Of a stretch of 64,000 bases of DNA, positions 11,634 through 22,915 are shown piece by piece. Position 1 is the stretch's first letter, and every line of letters starts with the position of its first letter. The stretch covers positions 48,360,001-48,424,000 of the forward strand of contig JAZHRO010000039.1 in NCBI GenBank assembly GCA_037157565.1. The letters run 5' to 3'. The notes beneath the pieces are model-generated. The model was not told the DNA's origin, did not search any database, and saw nothing but the letters and a program-made list of their open reading frames with translations. The position numbers and the translations under genes were made by a program. Origin of the DNA: Thalassia testudinum (lineage: Eukaryota; Streptophyta; Magnoliopsida; Alismatales; Hydrocharitaceae).

Positions 11634-12790
11634 AAACGGAAGCAATTCATTTCCCAAGTTAGATTCTTTCATTGGGAAGGGCCAAAATTATTTCATATTG
11701 GACAAGACCAAGTTTGGAGACGTTGTGTGCCTAAAGAAGAGCAACAGAGTGTGTTGAGATTTTGCCATGAGCTTCATTGTGGAGGACACTTTGGTGCTAA
11801 AAAAATAGCTTTTAAGGTTCTCCAGTTCGATTTTTGGTGGCCTTCTTTATTTAAGGATTCCCATTACTTTGTTAACGCCTGTCTCAGATGTTAATGGACT
11901 GGAACGATTGGGAAGCAGAATGAGATGCCCCAACACCCTATCCAACCTATGGAAATTTTTGATGTTTGGGGGATAGACTTCATGGGTCCCTTCCCTTCGT
12001 CCCATGGATTCGAATATATCTTGGCGGCAGTGGATTACATCTCCAAGTGGATAGAGGCCATTCCTACGCACACAAATGACCACTCTATGATTTTGAAATT
12101 TGTGAAGGCCAATATCATATCTCGCTTTGGCTGCCCCAAGATGATTATAAGTGATGGGGGACCTCATTTCCGGAACCATCACTTCAGTTGACTACTCAGG
12201 AGTCTGGGAGTAACTCACAAGATTGCTACCTCTTATCACCCTCAGACAAGTGGCCAGGTTGAAGTGTCAAATAAGGAGCTCAAGAACATTTTAGAAAAGA
12301 TTGTTAGGCCAGATAAGAAGAACTGGTCCCAAAAGCTCGATGACGCTTTATGGGCTTATCGAACGGCCTACAAAACCACTTTGGGTATGTCTCCCTTCCG
12401 GATTGTGTACGGGAAAGCATGCCACTTACCCATTGAACTTCAACATAGGGCACTTTGGGCTATCCAAAGTGTTAACATGGATTTAGAGCAAGCTGGTAAA
12501 GCACGTTTACTGGAGTTGACTGAGCTTGAAGAGCTGAGGAATGAAGCTTATGACACCTCCCAAGCTTATAAAGAGAGAACTACGGTCTTGCATGATAAAT
12601 ATATCCTTAGAAAGACCTTTGAGCCCAACCAACAAGTCTGACTTTTCAATTCCAGACTTAAGTTGTTTATAAGAAAATTGAAATCACGTTGGGATGGATC
12701 TTATATTATCACCAAAGTATTTCTGCATGGGGCTGTGGAGATCAGGAACCCTTCTTCTTCAGCACCACCCTTTACCATCAACGGTCAATG
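11634..12790 (+). pseudogene. Integrase of element B
   Basis: The zinc-binding region CHELHCGGHFGAKK lies at about 11763-11805 and CLRC at about 11880. The core has WGIDFMGPF (about 11967), IISDGGPHF (about 12145) and SGQVEVSNKELKN (about 12250), so all three of the D, D, E residues remain. The C-terminal part has the Athila hallmark WAYRTAYKTTLGMSPFR and ends near FTINGQ. Stops at about 11893, 12189, 12639 and 12790 break it. Downstream there is no env-like frame. Confidence 0.9.
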
Positions 12791-14142
12791 ATTAAAACCT
12801 TACGTTACTTTGGATGGCCATCTGGTTGCAAGATCACTCACGAGGAGCCTTAGATCCTTTCTCTTCCGCCTCAGGTGACATCTTCCCTTGACCATTTTAT
12901 TTTCAATGAGGACATTGTTTGAAAAGGCATGGGGGGGATAGGACCTGAGACATCTGTACATAGCATCTATACATAGTGCATTCATGAATTTAGTTTGAAT
13001 ATTCTGCATTGCAAACATTTGTTAAAAAAAAAAAACATTATTGAGCTCAACTGGCTGGGCCCTGCATTCTTAGGCAGACCAGAACTTTAGGTTAGATTAT
13101 GTTGACTCTGGGTGTCTGACTTTAGAAGCTAGGTTAAAGTACTAACTTTAGACCTTTAGGGTCCTTTGTGGACTTAAAAACTCAAGTAGGAGTTAAGTTG
13201 TAGACCATTCCTCGAGAGGTTGAGGAAGGAAAGCTAGGGATTGAGTTAAAGGCTGGGTAGTACCTGGTGTCTTTTTCTACCTTTTGGTTTACGGGTCCTT
13301 GTAACCAAAACATCCAAAATTCACACACTTGATCATGTGTAAATAGTGATCACCCTAATTCCTTTCTTGGAGAAAAAATTTGGTTCTCTTAGTTCTGACT
13401 TAGGAGAAGCTTGAAAACACAAGTTGATTGGAAGAGTTCCTACCGCAGGAGAGGTGGAGTACATACTCACCTTAACGATGTGATGATAACATGTCACCTC
13501 CTTGACACCTGTCTCTTAGGATATCCATCCTACTAGGGGCATGTAAGTGCATTGTGCGGTTCATGTACCATGCGCGGCCCTATCTTGAAGTGCCGATTGC
13601 CACAAGCCTGAATTCGCTTTAGAAATCCATGGGCGATACTATCTCAAAGTGTCGATTGGCAGGAGTTCTTGGGGTCGCTATAGGCGGTGCTATCTCGAAG
13701 CATCGAAAGCCAGGCACCCTTCGAGGTTTGGTGATGGGGACAATGAATCCGACACAGACCGAGCTGATAGCTTATTCAAGGTTAAACTTAGAGGAATTAA
13801 ACAAAAAAAAATTATATTTAAAAAAAAAGTCTCTTTCTTACTCTCTTTCCTAGTTGGCAATCAAACCAACCTCAAATAACTCAGACCAATGCACATGCAC
13901 GGATGCTTTAATCTCTAGGACCAAGAAACCCTAGGGTAGAGTTAGAAATCAGAGAAACCTGTGCCTGCAACTCATCTTTAGCTGACCTAGTCTGTAACTT
14001 AGCAATCACTTGGGAACCTTAGGTCTAAATTCTGAACTTAACACGTTCTAAAGGAAGACCGATTGGGTTGCTAGTCCACTTGAAGAGTTAGGTTATTGCT
14101 TGAATTTGCTAGGAACTAGCAAAAACTAGGCATGGGAGCATT
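12791..14142 (+). other. 3' untranslated region of element B
   Basis: This non-coding stretch contains the CAATGAGGACATTG box followed by GGCATGGGGGGGA (12904-12938). It also holds the three-unit repeat block shared with element A (13508-13770) and the polypurine tract at about 14127-14142 (GGCATGGGAGCA, slightly decayed). No gene is visible. Confidence 0.75.
13508..13770 (+). repeat. Conserved 3' UTR block with three imperfect repeats (B copy)
   Basis: Units start near 13568 (CCATGCGC), 13627 (CCATGGGC) and 13678 (TATAGGCGG). Each continues into a CTATCTCGAAG-like and CGATTGCCAGG-like segment. It is the counterpart of 1812-2065 in element A. Confidence 0.7.
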
Positions 14143-17100
14143 TGATGAGCCCAAATTTGTGGGCTAAGTATGTATTTTAATACTTAGACATTAAGTTAAC
14201 ATGTACATTTATATAGCATACATTAATATATAAATAGGATAACATTAAATCTCATGCATTACGTGCATTGATAATATCATTTAGAATATCATGAATTGAA
14301 ATAAGTTGCATTATAATTAGTGTTTAACATAGAAGTTAAGGGTTTGTACATAAATAACCCCTCATTTCGTTATTTTATTTATTTCTTTCTTCTCCAACGG
14401 ATGCATGTAGGAGAGTTAGCGCCAGCGACAATTGTGGATCCCTACACCCCATGATATCGTCGCTTCACCAACGTTCACCTGTGTGCCTCCTCTTGCAGCA
14501 TAAAAGAAGACAACCGCATCATCAGAAGGGGCCACCACCATTCCGATCCACCATTGCGCAGAGCGTTAGAGCTTTTCCATTCCACCACCACCGGCCTCTT
14601 ATCGCGAGCGCAAGTCCACACCATCACGGGTAGGCGGGGTGATAGATCGTCGCACCATCAGTGGCTTGTGCAGCTTACCGCGAGCATGTGCCTGAAGGCC
14701 ACACAACCACCTTCAGTTCCTCACCCCCGCACCAGTTAAGACATCTGGGAATGATCCCAGACGTCTGACCTCCCATATCTTCTTCCGTCTTCTTCTTATT
14801 TCTTGCTCGATTTCCCCTCCACTTCAACAAAACCCATCACCATCCACACCAGCAGCAGCTACCACCTATGGCCGAGCCCACCACACACCCATGCGACCAG
14901 CGCGCCTTCGGCCAACACGCTTGTAGCATGTAGCAGCAGCTGCTGTAACCTCCACCCGCGCACCACAGCCACCAACGCTCAGCAACCGCGTGCCCTCACC
15001 GCATGGCCCGCGTGCTACAGAGCACACACCCGCACGCACCCAGCTCGCCTCCCCTTCTCACACACAACAACAGGTGTGCCTTCTCCCCTACGCACGCGTG
15101 ACCTGCGCGCGCTCTGCCAGCACCTCCACGCGCTTGCCCCTTCAGCGCCTCCGTCACCCCCGCAACTCCAGCACCTGTGACCAGCGCACCTCCAGCAGTG
15201 CGTGCGGCCTCATCGCCTGTAGCAGCAACCTCCGTGCCTCCTAGTAGCAATGCCGCCAGCGTGCAGAGCACGCTGCATCCTCTCCATCTTTACCTGTCAC
15301 GACCTGGTCCTAGATGCCTACAGGATCTAAGACTGGATCGCTTCGATTAATCCCAAGACCCAGTCGTCCAACAAGAAATAACCAAGTAACATTCAACAAA
15401 CCACAATCACACAAGTACAGTAGCTAAGCAGAAAGAACTTTACAACAGGGGGGAAAAGGAATAGTAATATTATGTCATATTACAGCCATCACAACAAAAC
15501 GAGTATGTATAGTAGAAGACAAAGCTATAGAAACTCACTACCAAATAGTAGAACAAAAATTAGGCTCGACTAGGCCGAGTGTCCTCAGCAACTGGTGGCT
15601 CGGGCTGCTCAAATCCCTGACCTGTACAGAATTTATTTAACTAGAGTCAGCTAACGCTGAGTAGAGTGGTGGCTAAGAAGTAACATGCATTTAACAAGTA
15701 GTTAACATAAAATTTTCCATTTTCCAATTATATTATACATGTGGGTACGTAGAGATCTCTAATTAGGATTTGTTAATTAATCTTCTTGTTCCCTATAGGA
15801 ACGATTTTGCTTGCAACTTCCCGTGACATAGGATGCCCACGTAGCACTCTCCTGGCTGGGGAAGTCCCACCGTGGTAGTCCAATACCCGGTCTACCACCC
15901 CGAGGTCACGGTCGTGACGTAGCGATGACTACGGCACATGTGATAAGCTCGCGGGTAGCTACCCCACACTAACACGCGGTAAGTCGTTTCCGCTAGCGGG
16001 TACGCCTCAATGTACAGTGCAGAACAGTATAAGGCCTTGCCCTCTCAAAACAGAATAGGGGTCTTCCCCCTCAGGGGTCTCACCCCTCCTCAGTCCACGT
16101 GCCCTCATCCGACTATCCCGGTTTGCCCAATGGGCTAACGAGAGTTGGTGTAGGGTGGCCATACCTAGCCCCGGGCCCCATGGGGCGGATAGCTCCCCCC
16201 TACACTAAGTAGCTCACCTCGATACCACGTACACAAGGGCCAGTAAGAGTTGTCGTAGAGTGGCCAAACCCACCTCGGGTCCCAACCCAAGGGCGGCAAG
16301 CTCCCCTCTACACTACAAGGGATAGTTACTCTCTTCGGTACCACGTACACGAAGGTCAGCTTACCTCCCTTAATAGCTGCCCATGGGTAGCAAATTTTCA
16401 GAACCATCCGGTTCTCTGTATTACGGTGTTCTTGTTTACATTCCCCGTGAGGTTCGTACAGGAGTTTCTTTTTCACATCCGGGTTGGAATGTACGGAACA
16501 AACAGTTCAATTTCCATTTTATCACAGTAAGGGTCCATTTTAGATAAAAATAGGCAGCTTTTGATTACTCAATTATTCACATGTAGTTTCCTCTAACCCT
16601 AGTGTTCATGCCAAGACCGAGGGTTCAAGAATTTATTCACGAGTATACGTTTATTTCTTCCTAGGGTTCATCCCAAGTCCTAGGATTACTTACTTGCATG
16701 TATTAAATTAGAGATTTAAGGTTGTAACCACTCTACCTGGGTAACCAGGTGGAATGGGGGCTCGCACAGTGGCTCCCGATGTCTCCGCAGGTCCCATACA
16801 CTCGACGAACTGAAGACCTAATACATGAATTGATGGGCCAAAAGGTTCAGAATGATATAGGCAAGGTATCATTATACAGAGAAACTCGTACGGAAATAGA
16901 GACGATTTGTTTGCGGAAAAGCGATAATAATAGGGCCTTGCACGACCCAAAAACATGCTGTCAGACGAAAATCAGACGTCTGGGAAAGGTCCAAGACGTC
17001 TTAAAACAGTTCTCAGGGATACCTCTCTCGATATTCTGCTATCAGACTTCAGGAACTCAATGCTGACGTCCAAGGACTCCATCAGACGTCTGGGGGTGCT

Positions 17101-18290
17101 CTCGAACGTCTGAAACTGCCTCGGCTACGCTCTCGCCTTCTGACACATACACGTACGCTGTCAGGACTTGTCAGAGAGAAAAAGTATGGAAAGTAGGTCT
17201 CTACCAGACGTCTTGCTCTACCTTCAGACGTCTGGTAAGACATCTGGGTGTCCCTCTGGTCGTCTGATTCCGCAGAAAATGACTTATGCGGAACCGGTCT
17301 AGTTCCCCTCGCCTGCAGGCGCTGCAGCAGAACGGCGCTGCACCCTTCGCTCTCGCGCTTCCTCTCGCTCGGCCTCCCCGCTCTTCACTCGCTCTCGCCC
17401 TCGCTCTGCTCTCGGCTAAGGGGTGGGCAACGAAGAGGAGGGGGAGAGGCTTATAAAGGGAGAAGAGGTGAGGGGGGCGGGATGGCGAAGCATGGCGCGG
17501 AGTGGCGTCGCAGGAGGAGGTGTAGTGAGGCACGGTGAGGGAGGGAGTATGGCGTACGTACGGTCCACGCCGAAAAGCATTTTCAGACATCTGGTGAACA
17601 TCCCAGACGTCCGGACAGACGTCTGGTGAACATCCCATACGTCTTAAATGACCAAAGGGTGGTGGGTCGTTTCATTACCGCACGCCCTTGCGCGCTACCT
17701 GCAGCATCGGTCTGCGGCATCCAGCAGCAACAACTGCAATGCCCAATGGTGGCACCCACAACCATCTCCTCACCGCTGCCACCTTCGGCGACTGTTGGCC
17801 ACGAGACCACCACATCGAATAGCTCTCGGCTCACTTGACCTTTGGCTGTAGCCTCGCCATTCAGCTCTCCTTCCTCCGCGCATGCGAGCAAGAAGAAGCC
17901 ACTCCCCTGTTTTGCTACAGTGAAGAGGGTATTAGAATTTATGATTTCATGCCATTGCAAAACACTTATTTATGAGTTATTAATAATTTAATTGTCATAT
18001 TTATGAGCACATCCCTCTTATTTCTCATAAAGACTATTTTAGAATGATCTCTTATTGGTTTCTTGATTTAAAGGCGGATTTGGCTTGATTTCTTGATAAA
18101 ATCAATAGTGAACATTCATTTTTTATATTAATGAGTTTAAATAGGCCACTGCCTCCATGTGGATACGACCCGCTCCTAATTGAGTGGTTATTTTAATTGT
18201 TGATTAGTTGATTTTTCCACCACTTGCATACTATAACAACGCGTTATTTCATCTACGAAACTTAATCGAAAGCGGAAAATTGACACGTCA
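14143..18290 (+). repeat. 3' LTR of element B, interrupted
   Basis: The LTR runs from TGATGAGCCC (after the polypurine tract) to GACACGTCA, the same end as the 5' LTR at 6110. With the 2380-bp insertion at 15295-17674 and its duplicated TTACC removed, the LTR is about 1.76 kb. A second full copy stands alone at 50950-52899. A decayed CAGACGTCTG palindrome lies at 14739-14766. CCAAC at 18291-18295 should be one copy of B's target duplication; the other would lie left of the window. Confidence 0.85.
15295..17674 (-). mobile_element. Solo LTR, Tekay/Del-like chromovirus, inside B's 3' LTR
   Basis: A 2380-bp insertion is flanked by perfect 5-bp duplications TTACC (15290-15294 and 17675-17679). 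On the minus strand it starts TGAAACGACCC and ends GGTCGTGACA, termini I associate with Tekay/Del chromoviruses. There is no internal domain, so it is a solo LTR left by LTR-LTR recombination. B's 5' LTR lacks the insertion at the matching site (about 5550), which proves the event. It holds two copies of a segment GTGGCCAnACC...CTCGGGnCCC (about 16150-16320) and at least six AGACGTCT motifs at 16970-17640. Confidence 0.9.
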
Positions 18291-19531
18291 CCAACCATCC
18301 GCACCTGGCCGCACCCCTCCGCTCAACTCCTGAAGGCTCTTGTGACGAGAGATCTCAATTGTTGGATGAAGATCCAACGACCAAGATAGAATGAGCATGA
18401 AACCATCCGCGTGCCTCAAACACGGACACAGCGCGTTGGGCGAAGGCGCTTCCGCGGAGTTAGGGTTGCAGGTTCGAGCCCTCGCGCGCCTCAAATCAAG
18501 GCGTGGGCATAGGAGTGGCTCGATTTGACTGTTGGATGAAGCGTGGGCATAGGAGTGGCTCGATTCGACTGTTGGATGGGCGAGGATCGCGCATGCGTGC
18601 AATGTCGTGAGATCCAACGTGCCATCGCACGCACAGGCACGCGATGAAGCGTGGGCACGATGCATTTAAGCCATCTAATCTCGTGATCGGACGGCTGAGA
18701 TCGCGAGATCGTGGCTTATGCATTGAGCCTGAGGAGGCGGGGAGGCGCATGCACGTCACCCAAGTTCAGGGCTTTAGTGAAGAATAAATCCGTCACTAAA
18801 GGCCCTACATTAATGTTTTAAAGTTAAAAATGACCTATTTGCCCCCAACCTCTACACCTATAAAAAGGCCTACTCCCCCCACATATTAAGCATCCATTCC
18901 TTCACCTCTCTCCCTCTCTAAAGCTCTAAAGAAGCTTGTCCCAAACCAGGGATGCTCCTTTAGAGTTAAAATCAAAGTTTTTCTTGTCCCCATTCCGGAA
19001 GTGGATCTCGCAACGACGATGCTCTGCCTCACCCCTGGTTCTTCTTGCTTCATTCTCTGTCTTCCGTCTTCTAAGCATCGCCCTATCTGGCTCGTCCTCC
19101 AAGCAGCTGTCAAGGAGGATAACTTCTCTTCACCTTCTTTTTACCGCTTTCTAGAGTAGATTTACCGTTTTCTAGTTGTAATCTTTCCAACTTTCTAGTG
19201 TAATGATTAGTTGTAATGAACATCACTTGATGATTGTGAAATCCATGTTTATTCTATCTCTATTTTGTTTTTATTTGTAATATTCTCTCTCTCCTCTATT
19301 CATTATTCTTTAAGTAGATAGCTAGTTTAGATTCAATTCGACTAGCTAATCTGTTTCATGACAAATAAAACAAATGTGATTTTTAATCAGACGTCCACCT
19401 CCCTGTGTTCAACTTGAAATTCTTTTTGAGTTTCGGTAAAATTTATCTGTTGACGATTTTTCTCGCAAATCGTACTACAATAATGAGTTTTCAAAACTCA
19501 AATCCATTTACGACGATTTTCCGCTTCAACA
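18291..19531 (+). repeat. Truncated Athila-type LTR (E) that hosts element B
   Basis: This stretch is similar to the C-type LTR and lies directly beyond B's end. It contains the tRNA-like module (18425-18485), an imperfect TTTAGTGA palindrome (18774-18806), TATAAAAAGG at 18859-18868, GGGATGCTCCTTTAG, the U5 landmark CACCTCCCTGTGTTCAAC (about 19398) and the end CGCTTCAACA at 19531. C's LTR ends in GCGTTCAACA. The first half of the LTR should lie left of B, outside the window. Confidence 0.75.
18859..18868 (+). promoter_or_regulatory. TATA box of LTR E
   Basis: TATAAAAAGG follows CTACACC and precedes a pyrimidine-rich leader, as in the other Athila LTRs of the window. Confidence 0.55.
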
Positions 19532-22200
19532 TAAGTGCATAGTTTAAGGCATTACATAATATTATAGTTAAGTGTAGATAAGTAAATAGTATATAAATAT
19601 AAGTAATACTTAGTCTATTATTTTGTCTTGTCTTCGTTTAGAGTTTTTTTTAAGACAAGATTTGTGTACATAAACCTTCTTTTTTATTTGACTCATTTGT
19701 ATATAGTTTAAGTTATATTTGGTTTTAATGCCTTTATAGTGTAAATATTTTTAAGGCATTAAAGTGCTGATATTCATTCTTTTGTAAATAACTAACTAAA
19801 ATTAATTTAATTTTTTACTCTTTTACTTCTAACTAATTTTTTTGTAAATAAACTTAACATTTTTGGAATAAAAGATAATTTTAGATATTAGAGAGTAATG
19901 TATATCAATAGCTGTTTCCTAGTGAATGATTTGGAATAAAGCCAGTATAAATTGTATATAAATAAATGATATTCATCTGGATTGCGACTCTATATTACTA
20001 TAACGATAATTAATCCTAATTAACTTGCTATCCAGATAGCTCCATCAATGTTTCAAATCATTGAAGCATTGATGATCTTAAGCAGGTAAAGTAAAAAAAA
20101 TGATCTCATATGAAGAGATTCAAGAAATCATGTGAGGTTTTATTTGTCAAGAGGAAGAAGAAGAATTCAACAAATGGTGCATCATCTTTGGGGACCTCAT
20201 TCACAAGTGGACCTTCATAATTTTTTTTAAATGTACTCATTTGTGTATATAAAAATAGTTTCCTTTTTGTATATCCGTTGTTTTTTTATTTTGTGTAGCA
20301 TTTATTATTAGGGACATTTAATAATTTTTTAATGGTATCTTTTAATGAATTTGTTGGTTTCAGTGAATATCATTGGTGATATATACTTGAAATGCGTAGG
20401 TGCTTTTTGGTTTCTTTATCATTAATATTCAAATTTGGATCAGTGATATTGAAATATCACTAATAATATTTAAATTTGTGTCGGTGATATTTTAATATCA
20501 TTGGTTATACTAGAAACCTATACCTTTCTTTTGATTCTCCCTAAAATATCATCAGTGAAATGCATCAGTGCATTTTTGTTTCTACATCATTGATATTCAA
20601 AATTACACTGGTGATACTTGAAACTTGTAGCTTCTTTTCTATTTTCCCAAAATACCATTGATATCTCAGATACCATCGATGAGATATAAATGCATCGATA
20701 CTTTTCAATTTTTCATCAGAGATATTCAAATAAGCATCGATAGTATTTAAAAACTTTTAATCTCTTTTTTTGCTTCTCTTTAAATATCACCAGAGATATT
20801 TGCAATCTCTAGATTCCTTTTGTTTTCCGTAAATATCACCAATGCATTATGATTTTGGATCTTTTATATTCTTAATTCTATTTTTGCACTTTTATTAAAA
20901 ACACATTTCACATGCATTGATATACCAACCTTCATATACATATTTCATGGAGCTATATATTACAAAATTGGAAATAAATATGAGGCTTGCATCCAATCTT
21001 AAGCATCAATATCGTAGAATAAAAAGGATTAGATGATTTCCTAGATGATTTACCATCCCTTGAACATATAAGCTTTCATCTACATAGTCAAGCTTTTTCA
21101 ACCTTATTATAATTTGTACCGTTAAGAGAATACTTAAAGACATTATGATGAGTAAAGGTTTGACAATAAGAAAAATATTCTCAAATGAATCAAATTCCCT
21201 TCTAAGTTAAATATTCTTATCAACAACATCAACACCTAATCAAAAGTAACTTATGTCATGAAACAAACGCATACATATACAATAATATTACAAAAAATTT
21301 ACATTAAAACATAGCTAACACATATCATCAGTGAGAAATAAAAATATACTAGTGATATTTGTAAATAAAGAACTTAATTGAATCAGATATCACTGGTGTA
21401 AATTGAAATGCAATGGTAATATTTATAAAAAGATAATAATTAGATAAAAATAATATCATTGTAAATAATTTTAATATTTGTAAATAAAGTATAATCACAT
21501 CAAATATCATTGATGAAAAATAAAATACACCATTGAATTCAAAGTAAAAGATAAAAATAAAGAAAATTATCAATCATATTTTCCCAAATATGAGAGTACG
21601 ATGTTTCTTAGAATAAATATGCAAGATATAACTAATGATTTTTACCAAAATCTACATAGAATGGTGTGTTTAGTGATGTACACGATTTCACTTGAAATGT
21701 TTGCCCACATCAGAGAAATTAAATACTTTTTTAGCACAACACCTATATCACTTGTGATTTTCGTCCAAATTCGAGAGTAAAGTTCCTTCTGGTTCGAATC
21801 ATTGGTGATACGCATAATATCACCGATGACAAATCAAAGAATGTGTTTAGTCTTGGAGGAGGTTAATTGTGCACCCGTAGTATCAGTGATGGGTGCGGTG
21901 AGTAGTTGTTGGGGTTACCGATTCGGAGAAGTCAAAGGAGTGCACATTTATTGGAGGTGTGGCAAGTGAGTGGCATTTTTTATATTGGTGGTGGAGCTCA
22001 CCTAATTCTAATAGGAATGTTCGTTTGTGCACGCGTTATATTGCGGTGGGACTCACTCCCCTCTTGCATGCATTGCATTATGAGTTGTAAAATACTTTTA
22101 TTAACCTATATCCTAAAATAAACATGCATGTTACACTTAGATTACATATCGTAATCAATTTTGAATTATTACATTTCTCCACGTATATACAGATATATCA
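19532..22200. other. AT-rich intergenic DNA with palindromic motif field
   Basis: No gene is seen. From about 20350 to 21900 a short degenerate palindrome, roughly ATATCACTGGTGATAT, and its half-sites (CAGTGATAT, GGTGATA, ATATCATTGATG) recur many times in both orientations. Such clustering resembles the subterminal repeats of DNA transposons, but I found no convincing terminal inverted repeats and no transposase frame. It is followed by the CslA promoter region. Confidence 0.5.
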
Positions 22201-22204
22201 CCGT

Positions 22205-22260
22205 TATATATACATGACATTATTGTTTTTTATGACTTAAGAATTGATTTGTGTTTATAT
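22205..22260 (+). promoter_or_regulatory. Candidate TATA region of CslA gene
   Basis: Two TATA-like strings, TTATATATACATG (about 22205) and TTTATATATACAA (about 22255), lie 220-280 bp before the likely start codon. The sequence is AT-rich, so this is only a candidate. A short upstream frame starting at ATG 22434 would precede the main start. Confidence 0.3.
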
Positions 22261-22480
22261 ATACAATTATATAACATATCAAAATATTCATCCTTTTGCT
22301 GTTGACTTGTTGGGGAAAGGGGAGCCCCCACTGGGGACAATTCGTGGGAGACTCCGAGGGTTCTCTCCTTCCTCAGCTGCCTCAACCCTTCTGCAAGAGC
22401 TCCTTTTTGGAGGTGGAAAACAACAGGGTCAACATGAGAGCAACCATTGGGAATGGCTCCTCCAGCATTGGTACGCATTT

Positions 22481-22915
22481 ATGTATATGGTGATCTCTTT
22501 CTCCCTGCCCTTCGAAGGGATACGCAGACTACTTTTTTTTGCATTTTTGCTGACAATAGTTTTGTTTGCTTTTAACTCTTGTTCTGAAGCACCTGAACTC
22601 TTCTCTGCTCTGTCGGTGGTCTCTGACGTGGAATGGAGCTCGGGGGTCGAGTGGTTCAGACATGGGCTGGTCAGCTTCAGGGTGGTGGTGCTCGCTCCGT
22701 TGCTGAGGGGGTTGGTGTTGCTGTGCATGGTCATGTCTGTGATGCTGATAACGGAGAAGCTCTTCATGGGGGTGGTGAGTCTCTACGTGAGGTTGACCAA
22801 AAGGAAGCCCGAGAGGGTCTACAAGTGGGAGCCCATGAGTGGAGGAGACAAGGAGAGTGGGAGCTTGGACTACCCAATGGTGCTGGTTCAGGTCCCCATG
22901 TACAACGAGAAGGAG
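22481..22915 (+). CDS. CSLA: CslA exon 1
   Basis: It encodes a first hydrophobic segment ([15 protein letters not shown]), a spacer of about 40 residues, a second membrane segment ([16 protein letters not shown]) and the CslA hallmark [11 protein letters not shown], then [13 protein letters not shown]. It ends at GAG before GTGAG. The extra hydrophobic segment and spacer make the N terminus longer than I expect for CslA. Confidence 0.8.

Noticed and set aside
12800..14142. An env-like gene between pol and the 3' LTR of element B
   Set aside because: Some Athila elements carry one, but no signal peptide, membrane anchor or long frame is visible here or in A and C.
22244..22480. In-frame upstream ATG of CslA as the true start
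   Set aside because: It would add 79 residues unlike any CslA N terminus and begins inside a TATA-like AT stretch. I kept 22481 as preferred but marked the start uncertain.
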